Assembly: GCA_017432405.1 (NCBI GenBank)
Contig: JAFRJF010000215.1
Span: 1 to 6,506, forward strand
DNA: 6,506 bases
Origin: Clostridia bacterium
Lineage (GTDB): Bacteria; Bacillota_A; Clostridia; Christensenellales; Aristaeellaceae
Direction: 5' to 3'
Shown here piece after piece: positions 1 through 4,537 of this stretch. Position 1 is the stretch's first letter. Each line of letters starts with the position of its first letter. The position numbers were made by a program, and so were the translations under genes. A model generated the notes under the pieces. The model ran no database searches, was not told the DNA's origin, and saw nothing but the letters and a program-made list of their open reading frames with translations.

Positions 1-1
1 C

Positions 2-589
2 GCGGCGCAGAGCGCCGTGACGGAAGAGGTCCTCCCCGTGGATACTGGAAGCGCCTCTGAAATTGAGGAGGAAGAACAGCCCGCCGAGGAGGAGGAGCCT
101 GTCGAAGAAGAACAGCCCGCCGAGGAGCAGCCCACCGAGGAGGAGCGGCCCACCGAGGAAGAGCAGTCTGCCGAAGAAGAGCAGTCTGCCGAGGAGGAAC
201 CTGTCGAAGTAGAGCAGCCCGCTGAGGAGGAGCCCACCGAGGAAGCGCCTGTAGAGGAAGTTCCCATCGAGGAGGAGCCCGCCGAAGGAGAATCTGAGGA
301 GGCGCAGCCTGCCGAGGAAGCGTCTGTAGTGGCGTATCCCGTGGCAAATGAGCTTACCTATAACGGCGAGGCGCAGGCGCTGGTCGAAGGGGAGAGCGGA
401 TGGCTCTATTCCCTGGACGGCGAGACCTACAGCCCTGAGATTCCCACCGCCGTCAACGCGGGGGAGTACACCGTGTACTTCAAGGCCGCCGAGGCGGATG
501 AGCCCAGGTTCATCACCATCACCGTGGCCAAAGCCGACGCGGTGTTCACGCCCCCGGTGGCCGCGGTCAGCGGGTACGAGGGAGAATAG
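2..589 (+). CDS. Glu/Pro-rich surface-type protein with C-terminal MBG-like repeat (5' partial)
   Basis: The reading frame is open to the left edge, and the first possible start (GTG at 17) has no ribosome binding site, so the true start lies upstream. The visible part has two zones. Codons from 65 to about 322 encode a low-complexity Glu-rich spacer built from units such as EEEQPAEEE and EEPVEE. From about 329 to 550 there is one compact domain with the pattern LTYNGEAQALV...YSLDGETYS...AGEYTVYFKA, which resembles the MBG/YDG-type Ig-like repeats common in cell-surface proteins of clostridia. The acidic spacer would hold the domain away from the cell. No sortase motif or membrane segment follows; the protein simply ends at TAG 587-589. 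The last residues look like the start of another repeat. A terminator follows 14 bases later, so this is the last gene of its unit. Surface location and adhesive or structural role are inferred; the ligand is unknown. Confidence 0.75.
   Translation, partial: AAQSAVTEEVLPVDTGSASEIEEEEQPAEEEEPVEEEQPAEEQPTEEERPTEEEQSAEEEQSAEEEPVEVEQPAEEEPTEEAPVEEVPIEEEPAEGESEEAQPAEEASVVAYPVANELTYNGEAQALVEGESGWLYSLDGETYSPEIPTAVNAGEYTVYFKAAEADEPRFITITVAKADAVFTPPVAAVSGYEGE
65..322 (+). repeat. Imperfect in-frame tandem repeats coding Glu/Pro/Ala spacer
   Basis: Short degenerate units of about 12-15 bases, mostly GCCGAGGAGGAG followed by CCC, CAG or CCT codons, run in one reading frame and give a Glu-dominated spacer. 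Units are mutated and unevenly spaced, so this is a coding low-complexity repeat and not a spacer-repeat array. Such tracts change length easily by slippage. Confidence 0.8.
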
Positions 590-603
590 AATAATGATAA
601 CCC

Positions 604-651
604 ACGGCAGCAGGGGCGGCGACGTACCGCCTCTGCTGCCGTTATATTTTT
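604..651 (+). terminator. Rho-independent terminator
   Basis: Arms 604-619 and 627-642 pair over 16 bp with one G-U pair (G614-T632), around a 7-base loop (620-626). The stem is followed by TATATTTTT. It lies 14 bases after the stop of the surface-protein gene, which it should terminate. Confidence 0.92.
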
Positions 652-675
652 GAGGTTTAGTCGGGAAGTGGGGTG

Positions 676-711
676 CTGGGGCCCCAGTCGCTTGTGGCGA
701 CAGCTCGCCGC
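676..711. repeat. Palindrome and adjacent small hairpin in intergenic region
   Basis: CTGGGGCCCCAG at 676-687 is a perfect 12-bp palindrome. Just after it, 694-700 can pair with 705-711 (7 bp with one G-U) around a CAGC loop. No T-tract follows either. These are the only structures I see between the terminator at 651 and the promoter at 788. Function is unknown; they may be remnants or protein-binding sites. Confidence 0.3.
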
Positions 712-787
712 TGCGGCAGGAGAGCCCATGGGATAGCGGCTACAGCGTTTATTCTTGCGTTTGCCCTTGGAGGCGTGAAGTCCGGCG

Positions 788-816
788 TTTACAATCCACG
801 CCTTTTATGGTACAAT
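788..816 (+). promoter_or_regulatory. Sigma-A type promoter of the serine hydrolase gene
   Basis: TTTACA (788-793), a 17-bp spacer and TACAAT (811-816), with a TG extended -10 element at 808-809. Transcription should begin near 823, giving a leader of about 33 bases. The arms AGGCGTG (771-777) and CACGCCT (797-803) form an inverted repeat that spans the -35 box and could be an operator or a weak hairpin. Confidence 0.75.
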
Positions 817-826
817 GACGCCAGCT

Positions 827-840
827 TGATTGTATAATCA
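827..840. promoter_or_regulatory. Possible operator: TGATT-N4-AATCA inverted repeat
   Basis: A perfect 5-bp inverted repeat with a 4-base centre (GTAT) lies just after the predicted transcription start and just before the ribosome binding site GGGAGG (842-847). This is where a repressor site would sit. It also contains the sequence TATAAT (833-838), which has no good -35 partner. One copy only, so the call is tentative. Confidence 0.3.
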
Positions 841-855
841 CGGGAGGCGGATGCT

Positions 856-1974
856 ATGAACTTCGATGCTTTGACGAAATACCTGGATTCCCTGCACACC
901 GTGGGCGTGCCGGGGTGCGATGTGGCGGTCTACCGGGATCACGAGCCCGTTTACCGGCACATGGCGGGGCACCGGGACGCGGCGGGCAAAGAGGCCATGA
1001 ACGGCGACGAGCTGTACTGGCTGTATTCCTGTACGAAGGTGTTCACCACCTGCGCCGCGATGCAGCTGATCGACAGGGGCGCGCTGAGCCTGGACGACCC
1101 GGTGAGCGCCTTCCTGCCGGCCTTCGGCAGCCTGACGGTGCGCCAGGGCGACGCCCTGCGCCCGGCCAAACGGGTGATGACCGTGCGCCACCTGATGAGC
1201 ATGCAGAGCGGCCTGGACTACGACATGACCACCCCCGCGGCAAAGGCGGAGCTGGAGCGGACGAAGGGACTGGCCACGACTCGCCAGCTGGTGGAGGCCA
1301 AGGCCCATGACCCGCTGTGCTTCGAGCCGGGCACGGACTTCCTGTACAGCTTGAGCCACGACGTGCTGGCCGCGGTGATAGAAGTTGCCTCGGGCATGCG
1401 GTTCTCGGAATACCTGCGGGCGAACATCTTCGAGCCCCTAGGCCTGAAGCACACCGGCTTCTTCCCTTCGACGGATCAGGTTGCGCGGATCTGCGCCCAG
1501 TACGAGTTTGACGATGTCAAAGGCGTGCCGGTGCCCTGCCCGACCGAGGCCAACAGCTACCGCTACAGCCCCAACTACGAAAGCGGCGGCGCGGGGCTGT
1601 TCAGCGGTGTGGCGGACTGCATCGCCTTTGCCGACGCCCTGGCCTGCGGCGGCGGGAAGCTGACGCGCCCCGAGCTGATCCAGCTGTGGAGCGCCAACCA
1701 GCTGGGACCGAAGAGCAGGGCCACCTTCGACGAATGGCAGCGCCTGGGCTATTCCTACGCCCTGGGCGTGCGCACCCGGGTGAGCACCGCCGTCGGCGGC
1801 CGGGGCCAGATCGGCGAATTCGGCTGGGACGGCGCGGCGGGCAGCTGGATGATGATCGACCCCATCAACCATATCTCCGCCTTCTATGCCATGCACGTGC
1901 GCAACTTTGGCTACTGCTACGACGTGATCCATCCGAAGGTAAGGAACCTGATCTATGAGGGCTTCGGCATGTGA
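856..1974 (+). CDS. Beta-lactamase-fold serine hydrolase (class C / penicillin-binding protein family)
   Basis: A complete 372-residue protein of the beta-lactamase/transpeptidase-like superfamily. The nucleophile motif is S58-C-T-K61 (in LYSCTKVF), followed by the usual helix AAMQLIDRGALSLDDPVS. The second motif position reads Y164-S-L in PGTDFLYSLSHDVL where classical class C enzymes have Y-x-N. The third motif region is FGWDGAAG (residues 322-329) in place of KTG, which points to an esterase or peptidase branch more than a true beta-lactamase. There is no signal peptide or membrane segment, so it is probably cytoplasmic. The start ATG 856 has GGGAGG 8 bases upstream. It has its own promoter (788-816) and ends at a strong hairpin (1993-2032), so it is likely monocistronic. 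The substrate cannot be predicted; antibiotic resistance should not be assumed. Confidence 0.88.
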   Translation: MNFDALTKYLDSLHTVGVPGCDVAVYRDHEPVYRHMAGHRDAAGKEAMNGDELYWLYSCTKVFTTCAAMQLIDRGALSLDDPVSAFLPAFGSLTVRQGDALRPAKRVMTVRHLMSMQSGLDYDMTTPAAKAELERTKGLATTRQLVEAKAHDPLCFEPGTDFLYSLSHDVLAAVIEVASGMRFSEYLRANIFEPLGLKHTGFFPSTDQVARICAQYEFDDVKGVPVPCPTEANSYRYSPNYESGGAGLFSGVADCIAFADALACGGGKLTRPELIQLWSANQLGPKSRATFDEWQRLGYSYALGVRTRVSTAVGGRGQIGEFGWDGAAGSWMMIDPINHISAFYAMHVRNFGYCYDVIHPKVRNLIYEGFGM

Positions 1975-1992
1975 GGCCAAATGGATTCCATT

Positions 1993-2032
1993 GGAAAAGG
2001 GCCGGAACGACGCTCCGTTCCGGCCCTTTTCC
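1993..2032. terminator. Bidirectional terminator between convergent genes
   Basis: Arms 1993-2009 and 2016-2032 are perfectly complementary over 17 bp around a 6-base loop (2010-2015); T1992-A2033 can extend the stem. The left arm carries AAAA and the right arm TTTT, so either transcript has a U-run within the stem. It starts 18 bases after the serine hydrolase stop and lies 25 bases beyond the stop of the minus-strand 59-aa gene, so it can serve both. Confidence 0.85.
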
Positions 2033-2057
2033 AGCCATTCGCATTCATATACAACGC

Positions 2058-2237
2058 TTAGTTTGTTCTGAATTGTTCCCTCTCGCTGTCACTCAATTCA
2101 ACGGGCCTTTTTCCGACCTTCTTGCAATAGGCGAAAAGTGCCCGCAGATTATAGGTGGGGGAATCTTCCTTCCATTCCTCGGTCATAACACCAAAATCTT
2201 CAAGCTCAGTCTGGGTATTGACCAAAGCCTCCATCAT
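2058..2237 (-). CDS. Small 59-residue protein coupled to the GNAT gene, function unknown
   Basis: A short minus-strand gene, ATG at 2237-2235 and TAA at 2060-2058. Its start overlaps the stop of the GNAT gene as ATGA, and GGAGGT (2248-2243) sits 5 bases before the first ATG and 8 before a second in-frame ATG (2234-2232), so either could be used. The product begins MMEALVNTQTELEDFGVM; the core motif is MTEEWKEDSPTYNLRALFAY (residues 18-37), followed by CKKVGKRPVELS and a charged C-terminal end. It has no signal peptide or membrane segment. The core looks like a conserved sequence family, but I do not recognise a named domain or function. The tight coupling suggests that it works with the GNAT protein, for example as a partner, regulator or antitoxin; that is inference. 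Its GC content is low, like that of its partner. Confidence 0.8.
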   Translation of the reverse strand: MMEALVNTQTELEDFGVMTEEWKEDSPTYNLRALFAYCKKVGKRPVELSDSEREQFRTN

Positions 2238-2737
2238 TTCCCACCTCCATAATATTGTTGCACCAATGCAAGGGCAGCCGGTCCGTCTATTGCCATTATA
2301 CGGTCTCTGGGATTGATCAATTCTGCTCCCAATACTCTGGCATAATAGGAGATCAAGTTGGTTTTAGCCACAAAGTGTACAAAACCGCCGTAACCCTTTT
2401 CAAAGCTTTGCCTGCAAGCTTCGGCGAACAGATGCCCTCCAACACCATTGTAAGGCTTAGCACCGGAAATATTCGATGGATTATGCGGATTATTCTGCGG
2501 CGCGGCTTCAACGATGTCGATTTTTATTGCATAATTGCCGGGATCATCTTTCATGGCTATCATGCCTTGGATCAATCTGTCGCCTTTTACACGAAGGGCA
2601 TATACGCTGTATCCATCCCTTTCTGGTTTTGTCCAGTCAAATTCCCAACCTCTGCATGTGTTCTTGGTTGGGGATATTTTACGGAAAGTAGTATCAACCA
2701 GCTCGCCGTTAGCGCTCTTCTGTAAGCAGGAAGTCAT
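2234..2737 (-). CDS. GNAT-fold protein (putative N-acetyltransferase)
   Basis: A 167-residue protein starting MTSCLQKSANGELVDT. The GNAT acetyl-CoA loop is visible as Y96-N-G-V-G-G-H-L103, followed by the helix FAEACRQSFEKGYGG. A motif-B-like segment, ISYYARVLGAELI (129-141), gives the usual C-terminal part of the fold. The N-terminal third, including RGWEFDWTKPERDGYSVYALRVKGD, is not a region I can assign. The frame is open further upstream, with a TTG at 2785, but that TTG is the -35 box of the gene's own promoter. ATG 2737 with AGGGGT 7 bases upstream is therefore the better start. The gene overlaps the downstream 59-aa gene by 4 bases and is much lower in GC than its neighbours, which suggests horizontal acquisition. 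The substrate (small molecule, protein or tRNA) is unknown, and catalytic activity is inferred only from the loop. Confidence 0.75.
   Translation of the reverse strand: MTSCLQKSANGELVDTTFRKISPTKNTCRGWEFDWTKPERDGYSVYALRVKGDRLIQGMIAMKDDPGNYAIKIDIVEAAPQNNPHNPSNISGAKPYNGVGGHLFAEACRQSFEKGYGGFVHFVAKTNLISYYARVLGAELINPRDRIMAIDGPAALALVQQYYGGGK
2243..2248 (-). promoter_or_regulatory. Ribosome binding site of the 59-aa gene inside the GNAT gene
   Basis: GGAGGT on the minus strand lies within the last codons of the GNAT gene (encoding Gly-Gly). Its 5-8 base distance to the two tandem ATG codons supports a real, translationally coupled small gene. Confidence 0.75.
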
Positions 2738-2744
2738 CCCGTAC

Positions 2745-2750
2745 ACCCCT
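2745..2750 (-). promoter_or_regulatory. Ribosome binding site deciding the GNAT start
   Basis: AGGGGT on the minus strand, 7 bases before ATG 2737. It almost coincides with the predicted transcription start (about 2750), so the 5' leader would be only about 13 bases. Confidence 0.5.
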
Positions 2751-2756
2751 ATACCT

Positions 2757-2785
2757 ATTCTACCACTATGGCCTTCAACCGTCAA
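2757..2785 (-). promoter_or_regulatory. Sigma-A type promoter of the GNAT/59-aa unit
   Basis: On the minus strand: TTGACG (2785-2780), a 17-bp spacer and TAGAAT (2762-2757), with TG of an extended -10 just upstream. It drives the two-gene unit independently of acylphosphatase, although no clear terminator separates the two, so read-through from 2845 is possible. A small GGAT-N7-ATCC inverted repeat (2787-2801) lies just upstream. Confidence 0.75.
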
Positions 2786-2844
2786 CGGATTTTCTCTATC
2801 CTATGGAGACAACTAACGTGTTTTCCGGTAAATAGAGACGCACC

Positions 2845-3111
2845 CTAATACCCCCTGACCCGAAACCCCCGCTCGTGGGGGATCGGGTCTATTTTTGTGA
2901 CCTCGGCGCGGTCGATGTCGAACTGGCCCTTCAGCCGGGAGAGCAGCTTTTGCAGCTGCAGCGGCGGGCCCTGGACCTCCATCTCCACCGTGCCGTCAGG
3001 GCGGTTGTCCACCCAGCCGGTCAGGTACAGGTCGCGGGTGAAGTAATAGGCGGTGTAGCGAAAGCCCACGTGTTGCACCCGCCCGCTGAAGATCACATGC
3101 CAGCGCGTCAT
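2845..3111 (-). CDS. acyP: Acylphosphatase
   Basis: An 88-residue protein, the normal size for acylphosphatase, which hydrolyses the carboxyl-phosphate bond of acyl phosphates in the cytoplasm. The signature GRVQHVGFRY (10-19) holds the catalytic Arg18, and the second motif GWVDNRPDGTVEMEVQG (32-48) holds the catalytic Asn36. The only departure from the usual GxVQGVxFR pattern is His14 in place of Gly. The frame continues upstream to 3192, but ATG 3111 is preferred: GGGAGG lies 8 bases before it, the protein begins directly at the domain, and the longer form would run through the promoter. It is transcribed leftward, back to back with hxlA. Whether it is functionally tied to the RuMP genes is unknown; it is often a stand-alone housekeeping gene. 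Confidence 0.93.
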   Translation of the reverse strand: MTRWHVIFSGRVQHVGFRYTAYYFTRDLYLTGWVDNRPDGTVEMEVQGPPLQLQKLLSRLKGQFDIDRAEVTKIDPIPHERGFRVRGY

Positions 3112-3119
3112 GACGGCCA

Positions 3120-3125
3120 CCTCCC
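3120..3125 (-). promoter_or_regulatory. Ribosome binding site deciding the acylphosphatase start
   Basis: GGGAGG on the minus strand, 8 bases before ATG 3111. It fixes the start at the conserved MTRWHV and excludes the longer frame to 3192. Confidence 0.85.
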
Positions 3126-3136
3126 TGTATGCTGTG

Positions 3137-3165
3137 ATTATACCCCTTCCACGCCATAAATTCAA
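3137..3165 (-). promoter_or_regulatory. Sigma-A type promoter of acylphosphatase
   Basis: On the minus strand: TTGAAT (3165-3160), a 17-bp spacer and a perfect TATAAT (3142-3137). The predicted transcript starts near 3130, giving a leader of about 20 bases. Arms CCACG (3149-3153) and CGTGG (3167-3171) flank the -35 box and could be an operator. Confidence 0.82.
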
Positions 3166-3185
3166 CCGTGGCGGCGCAAAGCGCA

Positions 3186-3214
3186 TTGACAATCCGGCGC
3201 GGATGCGGTATTAT
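3186..3214 (+). promoter_or_regulatory. Strong sigma-A type promoter of the hxlA-hxlB operon
   Basis: A perfect TTGACA (3186-3191), a 17-bp spacer and TATTAT (3209-3214). The predicted start is near 3221, leaving a leader of about 74 bases. Its -35 box is only 20 bases from that of the divergent acylphosphatase promoter, so one bound regulator could affect both. Confidence 0.88.
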
Positions 3215-3232
3215 CAAATGGGAAGATTTACA

Positions 3233-3278
3233 GCCCGTTGAATGTTCGCGGGCAGAGGTCGAAACCGAAAAGTGACCT
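3233..3278 (+). promoter_or_regulatory. Two weak hairpins in the hxlA leader
   Basis: GCCCG (3233-3237) can pair with CGGGC (3249-3253), and AGGTC (3256-3260) with GACCT (3274-3278). Both stems are only 5 bp with loops of 11 and 13 bases. I recognise no known riboswitch or other leader family, and no T-tract follows. They could be incidental. Confidence 0.2.
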
Positions 3279-3282
3279 ATAC

Positions 3283-3288
3283 AGGAGG
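3283..3288 (+). promoter_or_regulatory. Ribosome binding site deciding the hxlA start
   Basis: A perfect AGGAGG, 6 bases before ATG 3295. It rules out the earlier in-frame start at 3238, which would add 19 residues not expected in this family. Confidence 0.9.
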
Positions 3289-3294
3289 ATGCCT

Positions 3295-3942
3295 ATGAAG
3301 CTGCAGCTCGCCCTGGACGACCTTTCATTGGAGGCGGCCATCGCGCTGGTGGCGCGGGTCCGGGACCACATCGATATCATCGAGGCCGGCACGCCCCTCA
3401 TCTACGGCTACGGCATGGAGGCGGTGCGGGCCCTGAAGGCGCGCTTCCCCGAAAAGCAGGTACTGGCCGACATGAAGATCATGGACAGCGGCGCCTGGGA
3501 GACGGAGGAGGCCATGGCCGCCGGCGCGGATTACGTGACCGTGCTGGGGGTCAGCGAGGACGCGACCGTCCGTAACTGCCTGGAGACCGCCGGGCGCTAC
3601 GGCAGGGAGGTCGTGGTGGACATGCTCTGCGTGCCGGACCTGCCCGGGCGCATACGCGAGCTGGAGGCACTGGGGGTCCAGGGGCTGGCGGTGTACACCG
3701 GCGTCGACCAGCAGGCCGCGGGGCGCACGCCGCTGGACGACCTCAGGCGGATGACGGCCTGCGCCAAAAAGGCGAAGATCTCGGTGGCCGGTGGCATTCG
3801 CCCCGAGACGGTGGCCGAATACGCCGCCTACAGGCCCGAGGTGGTGATCGTGGGCGGGGGCATACTCCACGCGCCCGATCCCGTGGCGGCCGCCGCGGCC
3901 ATCGCCCGGCAGCTGCGGGCGTTTGAACGAGCAGATATATGA
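3295..3942 (+). CDS. hxlA: 3-hexulose-6-phosphate synthase
   Basis: A 215-residue (beta/alpha)8 barrel of the orotidine-5'-phosphate decarboxylase superfamily, close to the usual length of about 210. It condenses formaldehyde with ribulose 5-phosphate to D-arabino-3-hexulose 6-phosphate, a reversible step of the ribulose monophosphate pathway. Visible signatures are LALDD (Asp8), IIEAGTPLI (Glu30), LADMKIMDSGAWE (Asp59, Lys61, Asp64), VTVLGVSEDATV, and the phosphate-binding loops VAGGIRPETV and VIVGGGIL. The VTVLGVSEDAT and REVVVDML segments favour this enzyme over 3-keto-L-gulonate-6-phosphate decarboxylase, and the adjacent hxlB-type gene settles it. The start ATG 3295 has a perfect AGGAGG. 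The gene has a strong promoter and its stop overlaps an ATG of the next frame (ATGA at 3939-3942). The role may be formaldehyde detoxification or pentose-phosphate supply by the reverse reaction. Confidence 0.93.
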   Translation: MKLQLALDDLSLEAAIALVARVRDHIDIIEAGTPLIYGYGMEAVRALKARFPEKQVLADMKIMDSGAWETEEAMAAGADYVTVLGVSEDATVRNCLETAGRYGREVVVDMLCVPDLPGRIRELEALGVQGLAVYTGVDQQAAGRTPLDDLRRMTACAKKAKISVAGGIRPETVAEYAAYRPEVVIVGGGILHAPDPVAAAAAIARQLRAFERADI

Positions 3943-3944
3943 AC

Positions 3945-3948
3945 GGAG
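3945..3948 (+). promoter_or_regulatory. Ribosome binding site favouring hxlB start at 3957
   Basis: GGAG lies 8 bases before ATG 3957. The alternative ATG 3939, which overlaps the hxlA stop, has only weak upstream purines and would depend on translational coupling. Confidence 0.5.
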
Positions 3949-3956
3949 AAACGGAA

Positions 3957-4445
3957 ATGGAACACGGGAAGATATTGAGGGGAATCATCGACGAGCTGGC
4001 GGCCAACGCGGATAAGGTCCCCGTCGAGCCTCTGGAGGCGCTGGCCGACGCCGTTCTCGGCGCGAAGCGGATATTCGTGGCCGGCGCGGGTCGCGCCGGC
4101 TTCGCGGCCAGGGCCTTCGCCCTTCGGCTGATGCACCTGGGGCTGACGGTGTACTTCGTGGGCGAGCCCACCACGCCGTCCATCGGTCCCGGCGACCTGC
4201 TGGTGATCAACTCCGGCTCCGGCGAGACGGGGTCGCTGGCGATCATGGCCCGGCGGGCCAGGGACTTCGGCGCGAAGCTGGCCACCGCGACCATACATCC
4301 CGATGCCACCATCGGCAGTTTGGCGGACGTGGTGGTGCCCATTCCCGGCGCCACGCCCAAGAGCGAATTGGCGGATACCGTCACCAGCATACAGCCCATG
4401 GGCAGCGCCTTTGAGCAGCTGAGCTGGCTGTGTTCGACGCGGTGA
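3957..4445 (+). CDS. hxlB: 6-phospho-3-hexuloisomerase, C-terminus lost by frameshift
   Basis: A SIS-domain isomerase that converts D-arabino-3-hexulose 6-phosphate to fructose 6-phosphate, the step after HxlA. The SIS core is clear: RIFVAGAGRAGFAARAFALR, then LTVYFVGEPTTPSIGPGDLL, then VINSGSGETGSLAIMARRAR, then the helix region TSIQPMGSAFEQLSWL. At about 4431 the frame breaks: it reads CSTR and stops at TGA 4443-4445, while the expected end of the protein continues in the -1 frame to TAA 4516. Joining the two gives a protein of about 186 residues, the normal family size. One missing base, for example a C that would restore CTG CTG TTC, explains it. ATG 3957 is preferred by its GGAG site; ATG 3939 would add six residues. 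If the frameshift is real, the product lacks its last 27 residues and is probably impaired. Confidence 0.88.
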   Translation: MEHGKILRGIIDELAANADKVPVEPLEALADAVLGAKRIFVAGAGRAGFAARAFALRLMHLGLTVYFVGEPTTPSIGPGDLLVINSGSGETGSLAIMARRARDFGAKLATATIHPDATIGSLADVVVPIPGATPKSELADTVTSIQPMGSAFEQLSWLCSTR

Positions 4446-4516
4446 TCATGATCCTGATGGACCGCATGGGAAAGAACGCCGACGAGATGTTCGCGCTGCA
4501 CGCGAACCTGGAATAA
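4433..4516 (+). pseudogene. hxlB: Displaced C-terminal end of hxlB in the -1 frame
   Basis: In the -1 frame, 4433-4516 reads FDAVIMILMDRMGKNADEMF and then ALHANLE before TAA. This is the expected last helix and tail of 6-phospho-3-hexuloisomerase, continuing directly from FEQLSWL in the main frame. The segment has no start or ribosome binding site of its own. It ends 21 bases before the next gene, matching normal operon spacing, which shows that the ancestral gene ended here. Confidence 0.85.
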
Positions 4517-4537
4517 TACACAGGGAGGGACGCTTTC

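Noticed and set aside
65..322. CRISPR-like or regulatory repeat array
   Set aside because: The repeats are degenerate, in one reading frame, with no unique spacers; they code a Glu-rich protein spacer.
833..838. Second promoter with TATAAT just before the serine hydrolase
   Set aside because: No -35 match lies 16-18 bp upstream, and transcription would start inside the ribosome binding site. The promoter at 788-816 is better.
851..859. ATG at 851 as an upstream start of the serine hydrolase
   Set aside because: It is out of frame and stops after two codons (ATG CTA TGA). ATG 856 has the proper ribosome binding site distance.
838..1980. Minus-strand frames opposite the serine hydrolase
   Set aside because: They are shadows of a gene with clear SxxK and flanking motifs and have His/Gln/Arg-rich composition without domains.
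1971..2252. Plus-strand frame beginning at the end of the serine hydrolase
   Set aside because: It runs through the terminator hairpin and is antisense to the 59-aa gene, with no ribosome binding site or recognisable motif.
2255..2725. Plus-strand open frames opposite the GNAT gene
   Set aside because: They show no domain, and the minus strand has a promoter, a ribosome binding site, a GNAT loop and a coupled downstream gene.
4425..4440. Programmed -1 ribosomal frameshift in hxlB
   Set aside because: No X XXY YYZ slippery heptamer is present at the junction (CTG TGT TCG), and this family is not known to use recoding. A one-base deletion or sequence error is simpler.
3743..4501. Minus-strand open frames opposite hxlA/hxlB
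   Set aside because: They mirror the conserved barrel and SIS-domain genes on the plus strand and encode low-complexity Arg/Pro/Ser-rich sequence.
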